From positions 1,302,367-1,311,566 of the forward strand of contig CP070752.1 of the NCBI GenBank assembly GCA_020348625.1: a stretch of 9,200 nt of DNA. Direction: 5' to 3'. The position numbers and the translations under genes were made by a program. The notes under the pieces are model-generated. The model saw only the letters and a list, made by a program, of their open reading frames with translations, was not told where the DNA came from and ran no database searches. This DNA comes from Deltaproteobacteria bacterium. GTDB taxonomy: Bacteria; Desulfobacterota; DSM-4660; Desulfatiglandales; B25-G16. Of the stretch, positions 1 through 4,860 are shown in pieces; positions within the stretch are counted from its first letter, which is position 1; the number at the start of each line of letters is the position of its first letter.

Positions 1-234
1 GACCAAGGAACCCAGAGCAATACACTTCTTGTAGCCGATCCGAGCGGCCAGTAAAGCGGTCAAGAGCAAGGTGATGGTAAAGCCAATCGAGAGAACGGTG
101 AATATGCTGCCTGCCAGTGCGTGACTGATGGCGAACTCATCCTCGATGATCGGCATAAGAGGAGACAGCACTGCCCTGCAGGAAAAATTAAGGTACCACA
201 GGCCCCAGAAAAGGAAGAGTGGGAGCATTTTCAT
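1..234 (-). CDS. MFS transporter, N-terminal fragment (runs off the window)
   Basis: The minus-strand frame is open from an ATG at 234 to the window edge, giving 78 residues with no stop. Residues 3-28 form a first hydrophobic helix and residues about 40-66 a second, followed by the short basic loop ARIGYKK. This is the TM1-TM2-loop layout of the major facilitator superfamily, whose inner-membrane members move small solutes by proton-coupled or facilitated transport. The segment RAVLSPLMPIIEDEF after TM1 is typical of the family. The loop motif usually reads G-x-L-a-D-R-x-G-R/K. Here the Asp position is Ala (LLAARIGYKK), which occurs in divergent members. An in-frame TAG at 244-246 means the start is the ATG at 234 or the one at 228; neither has a strong SD sequence. 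The substrate cannot be inferred from this fragment. Confidence 0.8.
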   Translation of the reverse strand, partial: MKMLPLFLFWGLWYLNFSCRAVLSPLMPIIEDEFAISHALAGSIFTVLSIGFTITLLLTALLAARIGYKKCIALGSLV

Positions 235-271
235 GGCCGGAGTCTACAGCTTGAAGGGAGGTTTTACAACC

Positions 272-277
272 ATTATA
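272..277 (-). promoter_or_regulatory. Candidate -10 box for the MFS gene
   Basis: The minus strand reads TATAAT, a perfect -10 match inside an AT-rich run (272-281), about 38 bases upstream of the transporter start. No good -35 hexamer lies 16-19 bases further upstream, so this is a weak call that could be compositional. Confidence 0.3.
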
Positions 278-485
278 TATAGCCGAGTCACGCTAAGATC
301 AGCTGCTTGCTGAGAGGCGGCAGGTTCCCAACACTAAATAGGATCAGAGCTAAACGATAACGGAAGCGTCGGCGGAAAAAACCTGAGGCAGGCTGATAAA
401 AGACTTTGTCTTTCTAATACTCAAACAAACCACGAGTTGCAGAAACAAGCGAAAGCCTTTTGTGGGGCCTTTCATGAAATCTGAC

Positions 486-525
486 GTTCAGGTTAAGGGG
501 GCATATCTGTTCCCCTCAACAGAAC
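486..525 (-). terminator. Strand-specific hairpin just after the GNAT stop codon
   Basis: An inverted repeat pairs 492-500 with 512-520 around an 11-base loop, and GTTC (486-489) with GAAC (522-525) extends the stem beyond a small bulge. In minus-strand RNA all nine inner pairs form because the one imperfect position is a G-U wobble. In plus-strand RNA the same position is an A-C mismatch. This fits a hairpin at the 3' end of the minus-strand GNAT transcript, starting three bases after its stop. There is no U-run after the stem, so it is either a non-canonical terminator or a 3'-end stabilising structure. Confidence 0.45.
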
Positions 526-528
526 TCG

Positions 529-966
529 CTAATCAAGGGTCTTTTCCAGGTTAATGAAGCTCGACCTATCAAAGCCCAGGGACTTAAAGAATGACAGAAG
601 GTCAGTCGAATCCCACCCGACTGAGGAAAAGATGTTCTTAATACCCATTTTCTTTAATGAATCGAATACCTGGTGGGCCATTCTTTCTCCAACTCCCCGG
701 CCCATGTATTTCGGGTCAACGCCAAAGAGCCCTATCCAGGCGCTTTTTTCCACGCCAAATGCACCGTACAGGATATACGTAATGATGAATCCCACAACCT
801 TGCCGTTGAGCTCAGCTACAAAGCTTACCCTGTCATCCCTTTTCACCTCTTCTTCAACCGCCCTTTGGTAGTCTTTGGTGCCTTGTTTTTCTGTAATTGC
901 TTTCAGGATCTGTGAAATTTCCGTGACATCCTGAGCCTCTAACCTTCTTAAGCGCAGCTTTTCCAA
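529..966 (-). CDS. GNAT-family N-acetyltransferase
   Basis: The 145-residue product fits a single cytoplasmic GNAT domain, which moves an acetyl group from acetyl-CoA to an amine. The pieces appear in order: beta strands around residues 48-65 (VSFVAELNGKVVGFIITY), the acetyl-CoA-binding motif A at about 78-94 (IGLFGVDPKYMGRGVGE, the x-x-G-x-G/A loop), and the motif-B-like FFKSLGF at 126-132. The length is normal for RimI-like single-domain members. The start is a TTG; the minus strand shows GAGAGG (975-980) eight bases upstream, and no other start fits that SD. It begins 33 bases after the stop of the DUF2080 gene on the same strand, so the two are probably co-transcribed. The substrate is unknown: protein N-terminus, small amine, or tRNA-linked amino acid as in GNAT toxins. 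The family call is firm, the role is not. Confidence 0.88.
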   Translation of the reverse strand: MEKLRLRRLEAQDVTEISQILKAITEKQGTKDYQRAVEEEVKRDDRVSFVAELNGKVVGFIITYILYGAFGVEKSAWIGLFGVDPKYMGRGVGERMAHQVFDSLKKMGIKNIFSSVGWDSTDLLSFFKSLGFDRSSFINLEKTLD

Positions 967-974
967 TTTGACAA

Positions 975-980
975 CCTCTC
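975..980 (-). promoter_or_regulatory. Ribosome binding site fixing a TTG start (GNAT)
   Basis: GAGAGG on the minus strand, eight bases before the TTG at 966, decides the start of the acetyltransferase. Confidence 0.65.
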
Positions 981-999
981 AGTACAAAAAGTTCAGTTG

Positions 1000-1281
1000 C
1001 TAATCGGTCCTGATTATCTTTACGTGCTTGCCCACCCAATCTGGTGGGAGATAGACCCGCCCACTGTTACCGCTCATTTTGACGGTTTTCTCGAGCATCT
1101 CTTCGCCAAAGATCTCAAACTTCACCTTCTTTGGCATGTCTTCTGATGCACTCAGGTCTTTCTCTTCGTCGTTCACTGGGTATCTGCCTTTCTTGGCGCG
1201 AGACGGAGTGAGAAAACCGAAACCGGCAGTGCTTTCGGCCCTGGGTTCGGATTTCTTCCAAACCATATGACACTGATGCAT
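1000..1281 (-). CDS. DUF2080-like (AbrB-type fold) small DNA-binding protein
   Basis: The C-terminal part of this 93-residue protein, residues 53-92, matches the pattern of DUF2080 'transposon-encoded' proteins: KFEIFGEE, then EKTVKMSGNSGRVYLPPDWVG and KHVKII. The GNSGRVYLP...W-G-K-x-V core resembles the swapped-hairpin AbrB/MazE DNA-binding fold. A role as a small regulator or antitoxin-like protein is therefore plausible but unproven. Residues 1-48 are polar and basic (for example SRAKKGR) and look disordered. The start is uncertain. ATG at 1281 or 1266 gives the long form and fits the candidate promoter upstream, but neither has an SD. ATG at 1137 gives a 45-residue core-only form with only a weak purine stretch before it. 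The GNAT gene follows 33 bases downstream. No transposase is visible nearby, so the family's label does not by itself show mobility here. Confidence 0.72.
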   Translation of the reverse strand: MHQCHMVWKKSEPRAESTAGFGFLTPSRAKKGRYPVNDEEKDLSASEDMPKKVKFEIFGEEMLEKTVKMSGNSGRVYLPPDWVGKHVKIIRTD

Positions 1282-1290
1282 AATAGCATA

Positions 1291-1338
1291 AGTTACAGCT
1301 ATTATCTAACCATAATGTAACTCTTTTGATATCGTCAA
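1291..1338 (-). promoter_or_regulatory. Candidate promoter and operator of the DUF2080-GNAT unit
   Basis: On the minus strand TTGACG (1333-1338, five of six matches to -35) and TATGGT (1309-1314, four of six to -10) are 18 bases apart, putting the transcription start near 1302, about 20 bases before the first ATG. A perfect 7-base inverted repeat, AGTTACA (1291-1297) and TGTAACT (1316-1322), brackets the -10 box and start point, where a repressor would act. Self-repression by the DUF2080/AbrB-like product is an inference. Confidence 0.4.
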
Positions 1339-1473
1339 CAATAACCGGTCAGCTCGGTTGGCTCTCGATGCTGTAAGGAAAGATGTAGGGGTTTGACTTC
1401 CCGATGCCTGCTTCATCTCAAGGGTAAGAGAGTGCGTTAGGAAGAGGGCATGAGATCATTGGTGAGCTTCATT

Positions 1474-3777
1474 TCAGGGCGGCCAAGAGTTTTGATCGAA
1501 CTCCTTGAACAGCAGATATTCCATAACGTGATGTACGGTCTCTGATTTCTTCAGATCCGAGAGGGCCATATGACTGAGAATCTCTACGGGCGTGGAAAGA
1601 GCCGTTCTTATCATGGATTCGCGCAGCGGTTCAGTCATGGCCTGAGCCTCGCCAAAACTTGCTTGTGAAGCAAATTGGTGGAAGATCTCTTGTTCGATAT
1701 CTACGTAGTGATCTCTTTGAGCTTTCCTAAAGGCAGACCACACGTTCTTATCTTGCTGAATCCTTGCCAAGGTATCCCCGACTTCATCGGCGATTCTGAG
1801 TTTGAAGGCAGTGAACCCTTGTCGTGCCAAAGTTCTATCATGTTCTGGCAATTGCGCCACGAGGTCCGTGAAAAGCGCTTTGATAATTGAGTCATATATC
1901 CTGGCTTTTATGCTTCCCGAATCCAGATCTATCAATAGTTCGCTGTACTCTGGGCTCACAATGCAGAGAAGGGATTTAGCATAAAAGGTTAGCCGGTTAC
2001 GAGGTCTCTGCCCAACATCATCAACGGCTTCAAAATCAAAGGTCAATGAGACACTGTCCAGGTAGTCCTGTCTTGTAAAGCCGTCGAAAATAATCCAATT
2101 CTTCCGGGGGAAGCCCTCCATCGTACTGCGCTCTACTACCGCGCTTTCCTTGTATTTGGTTACCTTGGCTAAAAGGCTGATAGGGTCTATGACGGCCTTA
2201 CTTTGAATCGTGCAGAATACGGGGTTGGCTACAAAGCCCAGCTTGTATCTAATGACAAAACCTGCTATCAATGATCTGGGGTTATTGACTTCGCCAATGG
2301 GTTTGCCATGGACGAAGATGCGTCGGCCCCAATGCTCCTCGATCTTCTCAGGGGCGAGCATGTCCTCCATAACCTGCACATCTTGATACGCTTCCGCAGA
2401 GCCCCGAATGAATTGCTCGCGGCCTGATGAGCCCAAGGCCGTATATTCGTATCCTTTGTGCAAGTACGGCGTTATCTTGATTGATGGTCTTTCCAGTTCT
2501 ATGGCAATAGACTTAGAGCAGTCAGGGCTCTCCAGTTCAACGGTAATAACGCGGGCATATGAATTTGGGGCAACGATGAAGTGCATGGGTACGGTCATGG
2601 TTCCAGCGCTGGCGGGACAGAGTCTCTGTACATAGGTGATGTGGTCTCGTGGATCTTGATAGGCAAATCCATCGACCATTATGGTAAAGCGGGGGAGGTA
2701 GTTGCAGTTCCAAGAAAAAGTGAGTTCGTAGCGGTCGCACCTCACTTTCCGGTTATAGTCAAGGGCAAGTCTGTCTGTAAACTCACACTTACCAATGGTC
2801 AAATCACGAACGTCGGGGCCCGGTGTCAGCAGTTCAGCATAGGAAACTGCATGATCTGGCAGCGCCCCATGGCCATCCTGCAACGATCGGAGCGTTTCAT
2901 GTCGGACTACCTCCATTCTTCCACGGGAGCCCGGGAAGCTGCTTTTCTTGCCAATCCATATCTGCTCCATGCCTTTAAAATCGACCTTACGGCCCACCTC
3001 ATCAAAATCCTCCCTCATGAGATCATAACACTGGTGATCTTTTGTGAGGTTGAAGGTGCCAACCACGACCGGTGTCAAATCACCCGATCGCCACCAGTTC
3101 TTTATGGCCGATATAAGATCTTGTATCTGCTTTGTCTCAATGCTCGCTCCGGTTTTCGGGTCTCGTGAAACTCCGGCGCCGACGTTGGTTGTATAGAAGG
3201 GGAAAATATGACCGGTGGACTTGATTCGTAACCGAGCCCCCAAGACCCTCTTTCCCGATGGCTTGAACCATGTCCCCCCCAGTGCCTTATTTTTCACTAG
3301 CCCTCCAAGGATCTCGAATTTCTCTCCTCTCGCTAAGAATCCAACGCTCCCTTTCTGCCGATTGATATTTGCGTCGGGCGTACCTTTCCGACCCTTTTTA
3401 AGCTGCAAATAGGTTGCGAGGCAACGGGTAGTGAACTCTTTTCCAATGCTCGGGCCTAAATCATCGGGGTCATGGGACAGGCAGCGATGAGGAGTTTTCG
3501 TGCAGGCCTCGAAGATACCCCGAGGCTCGCAATATGCCTCGCTCAGGCCTATCAGGTCCCAAGACCTGGTGCCGGATTCAAGGCCGTCAAGGAGTATCTT
3601 GGCTATGCTATCGAGGCTCGCTGCCAAGCCATCCGGGCCGAGCTCCTTATGGGCAGGATTGAGATTGATGGTATGAACAGAGATTCGTTCCCTTTCATGC
3701 GAATGAGCTGTGTGGGGAATTAAAGGTAATGCAAAGAAGAGAAGACAAGGCACGACAAGACGCTTAACTGTGTTCAT
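1474..3777 (-). CDS. Secreted EEP-fold (DNase I/sphingomyelinase-like) protein with altered active site and unknown C-terminal region
   Basis: The 767-residue product starts at the ATG at 3777, preceded at five bases by AAAGGA. The frame stays open upstream, but that part has no SD and would bury the signal peptide. Residues 1-26 are a signal peptide (basic MNTVKR, hydrophobic core to residue 20, A-H-S cleavage pattern), so the protein is exported. Residues about 31-318 follow the endonuclease/exonuclease/phosphatase plan: TINLN (36-40), LIGLSE with Glu80, GSVGFLAR (143-150), FPFYTTN (192-198), PVVVGTFN (236-243), LPDHAVSYAEL (306-316). The usual T-H is T-N (His to Asn198) and the usual G-D-F-N is G-T-F-N (Asp to Thr241), while Glu80, Asn243, Asp308 and His309 are kept. 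Catalysis may thus be lost or changed. Residues about 325-767 match nothing I recognise. They contain several Cys (331, 347, 358, 387, 420, 522, 605), which suit an oxidising compartment, and a helical, charged end from about 620. No membrane anchor is seen after the signal peptide. Confidence 0.72.
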   Translation of the reverse strand: MNTVKRLVVPCLLFFALPLIPHTAHSHERERISVHTINLNPAHKELGPDGLAASLDSIAKILLDGLESGTRSWDLIGLSEAYCEPRGIFEACTKTPHRCLSHDPDDLGPSIGKEFTTRCLATYLQLKKGRKGTPDANINRQKGSVGFLARGEKFEILGGLVKNKALGGTWFKPSGKRVLGARLRIKSTGHIFPFYTTNVGAGVSRDPKTGASIETKQIQDLISAIKNWWRSGDLTPVVVGTFNLTKDHQCYDLMREDFDEVGRKVDFKGMEQIWIGKKSSFPGSRGRMEVVRHETLRSLQDGHGALPDHAVSYAELLTPGPDVRDLTIGKCEFTDRLALDYNRKVRCDRYELTFSWNCNYLPRFTIMVDGFAYQDPRDHITYVQRLCPASAGTMTVPMHFIVAPNSYARVITVELESPDCSKSIAIELERPSIKITPYLHKGYEYTALGSSGREQFIRGSAEAYQDVQVMEDMLAPEKIEEHWGRRIFVHGKPIGEVNNPRSLIAGFVIRYKLGFVANPVFCTIQSKAVIDPISLLAKVTKYKESAVVERSTMEGFPRKNWIIFDGFTRQDYLDSVSLTFDFEAVDDVGQRPRNRLTFYAKSLLCIVSPEYSELLIDLDSGSIKARIYDSIIKALFTDLVAQLPEHDRTLARQGFTAFKLRIADEVGDTLARIQQDKNVWSAFRKAQRDHYVDIEQEIFHQFASQASFGEAQAMTEPLRESMIRTALSTPVEILSHMALSDLKKSETVHHVMEYLLFKEFDQNSWPP

Positions 3778-3782
3778 TATGT

Positions 3783-3788
3783 TCCTTT
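3783..3788 (-). promoter_or_regulatory. Ribosome binding site of the EEP-like gene
   Basis: AAAGGA on the minus strand, five bases before ATG 3777. It selects this start over the longer open frame that reaches 3894. Confidence 0.7.
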
Positions 3789-3939
3789 CTTGGGCGTGTG
3801 TGGAGATGCTCAGGCACCCCTCAGCTCGGATAAGCCCTTCAGGCCTTGATTTTGACAAGGAGTCGGCAAAGCACTCTATGAATCTTGGCCCCATACCATA
3901 CTATAAGTTTACGCAAAATGCCAGATTGCCCCGCCGTGA

Positions 3940-3954
3940 GCAGAAGCTTTGCCA
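3940..3954 (-). promoter_or_regulatory. Sigma-54-like element facing the EEP-like gene
   Basis: The minus strand reads TGGCAA-AGCTT-CTGCT, with the required GG-N10-GC spacing (CC at 3952-3953, GC at 3940-3941 on the plus strand). The -24 part matches five of six positions and the -12 part only the central TGC. It would start transcription near 3928, about 150 bases before the gene. The match is moderate and could be chance. Confidence 0.3.
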
Positions 3955-3986
3955 GAAACCAAGCCTCAGTCTCGAGCAAATACTGT

Positions 3987-4026
3987 GGGGCAAGAATACG
4001 GGGCATGATCTTGACAGCAGGGGGCA
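3987..4026 (+). repeat. Three GGGGCA direct repeats, candidate enhancer sites
   Basis: GGGGCA occurs at 3987-3992, 4000-4005 and 4021-4026, with offsets of 13 and 21 bases, the second being two helical turns. They lie roughly 80-120 bases upstream of the inferred start of the sigma-54 promoter at 4081-4096, the range where enhancer-binding proteins sit. An inverted copy, TGCCCC, is at 3927-3932. Six-base repeats in a G-rich stretch can be accidental. Confidence 0.35.
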
Positions 4027-4080
4027 TCGGTATCCAAGCTCCTTATGTTTTGTCATGGTTGTACACTGATCTCGCGTATC

Positions 4081-4096
4081 TGGCACTGCTTTTGCA
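4081..4096 (+). promoter_or_regulatory. Sigma-54 (RpoN) promoter of the response regulator gene
   Basis: The sequence is TGGCAC-TGCTT-TTGCA, an exact match to the TGGCAC-N5-TTGCA consensus, with GG (4082-4083) and GC (4094-4095) separated by the required ten bases. The base before it is C, as in YTGGCAC. Transcription should start near 4107 and leave a leader of about 126 bases before the ATG at 4234. Such promoters need an activating AAA+ enhancer-binding protein, which is not encoded in this window. Confidence 0.78.
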
Positions 4097-4219
4097 ATCT
4101 CTAAGACATGAATATGTAATCCGTTAATAGGATAACTAAGTTGTCCAAGGTTGGAGGGTTGAAAGTCAAGCCGCTTCACATGCGTGATTTTGGCTTTGAG
4201 CGCTACACGCAGAAGCAGC

Positions 4220-4226
4220 AAGGAGG
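4220..4226 (+). promoter_or_regulatory. Strong ribosome binding site of the response regulator
   Basis: AAGGAGG lies seven bases before ATG 4234 and fixes that start. The open frame continues upstream to a TTG at 4141 without an SD. Confidence 0.85.
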
Positions 4227-4233
4227 CGTTATC

Positions 4234-4824
4234 ATGCAGCATACAATTCTTATTGTTGATGATGAGCCCACCGTTACAGCGGTTTTAAGAGATGCCTTGT
4301 CCCGGGAACCGTACGTTATCCTTAGTGCCGGTTGCGCGGAGGAGGCACTTCCGATCCTGGAGCGAAAAGAAGTGGATGTGGTGATCTCCGACGAGAAGAT
4401 GCCCGGCATGTCTGGGACGGAATTTCTCGCCATTGTCCGGAAAAAATATCCCGATTCAATCCGGATGATCTTAACAGGACATGCCAGCCTTGAATCAGCG
4501 GTTCGCGCTATCAATGAAGGAGAGATCTATCGATTCTTTACCAAACCGTGCAATGTACTTGATGTTGCCCTATCGGTTCGAAAAGCGTTGCAGCAACGTG
4601 ATCTCAGAAAAGAGAGCCAGCGTCTCCTCAGGCTACAAGAACATCAGTTTGCAATGGTTAAGAATCTGGAGAGACAATACCCGGGCATTACCCACGTAAA
4701 TAGAGATGCTAAGGGAGAGATCCTCATTGACGATTCAGTAGACAAAAGGAAATGGGATACCCTCATCAGGGAGATGGGCCAAGCCGTGAGATATCGTCGC
4801 TCCCCCGTGGTGGAACGAGCGTGA
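4234..4824 (+). CDS. Response regulator with receiver domain and short unassigned C-terminal tail
   Basis: The 196-residue protein starts with a CheY-like receiver domain (residues 3-120), which takes a phosphoryl group from a histidine kinase. All key residues are present: acidic pair Asp9-Asp10, phosphoacceptor Asp53 in VVISDEKMPGMSG, Thr81 in MILTGHA, and Lys104 in FFTKPC. The FFTKPC ending is common in receivers of the RpfG/HD-GYP and NtrC-related groups. Residues 121-150 (RDLRKESQRLLRLQEHQ...) are charged and helical, a possible coiled coil. Residues 150-196 include GITHVNRDAKGEILIDD and a basic end, RYRRS. I see no DNA-binding, HD-GYP or GGDEF output, so it may act by protein contact. 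It is driven by the sigma-54 promoter at 4081-4096 and is convergent with the hybrid kinase 36 bases away, its obvious but unproven partner. Confidence 0.9.
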   Translation: MQHTILIVDDEPTVTAVLRDALSREPYVILSAGCAEEALPILERKEVDVVISDEKMPGMSGTEFLAIVRKKYPDSIRMILTGHASLESAVRAINEGEIYRFFTKPCNVLDVALSVRKALQQRDLRKESQRLLRLQEHQFAMVKNLERQYPGITHVNRDAKGEILIDDSVDKRKWDTLIREMGQAVRYRRSPVVERA

Positions 4825-4860
4825 GATTCAGTTTACTGACATAGCAAGGCAGCACCACCC

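Larger units (their letters stand above)
235..528. other. Intergenic region between MFS and GNAT genes
   Basis: About 290 bases with no convincing reading frame. It holds the candidate -10 at 272-277, a weak imperfect stem (GAAAG at 451-455 with CTTTC at 469-473, possible inner CC/GG pairing), and the longer hairpin at 486-525 described separately. Nothing else was recognised. Confidence 0.6.
3778..4233. other. Divergent regulatory region (EEP-like gene / response regulator)
   Basis: About 455 bases between divergently read genes, without a supportable coding frame. It holds a consensus sigma-54 promoter for the plus strand (4081-4096), a weaker sigma-54-like element for the minus strand (3940-3954), three GGGGCA direct repeats between them (3987-4026), and the untranslated leader of the response regulator (about 4107-4233). 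No convincing sigma-70 promoter for the minus-strand gene was found. Confidence 0.6.

Noticed and set aside
554..915. Plus-strand frames of 80 and 105 codons opposite the acetyltransferase gene
   Set aside because: They are antisense to a clear GNAT domain and show no motif or SD.
3778..3894. N-terminal extension of the EEP-like protein by 39 residues
   Set aside because: The extension has no SD, is not hydrophobic, and would put the clear signal peptide inside the protein. The ATG at 3777 has AAAGGA at good spacing.
4011..4039. TTGACA at 4011-4016 as a sigma-70 -35 box for the response regulator
   Set aside because: No -10-like hexamer lies 15-19 bases downstream, and a consensus sigma-54 promoter explains the gene better.
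3839..4242. Several overlapping minus- and plus-strand frames of 60-119 codons between the EEP-like gene and the response regulator
   Set aside because: None has an SD or motif, they overlap each other in conflicting frames, and they cover a well-supported sigma-54 promoter.
4825..4860. Bidirectional terminator between the convergent regulator and kinase genes
   Set aside because: The 36-base gap has only a 5-base palindrome with a 2-base centre (TCAGT/ACTGA at 4828-4839) and no T-run, so no terminator can be supported.
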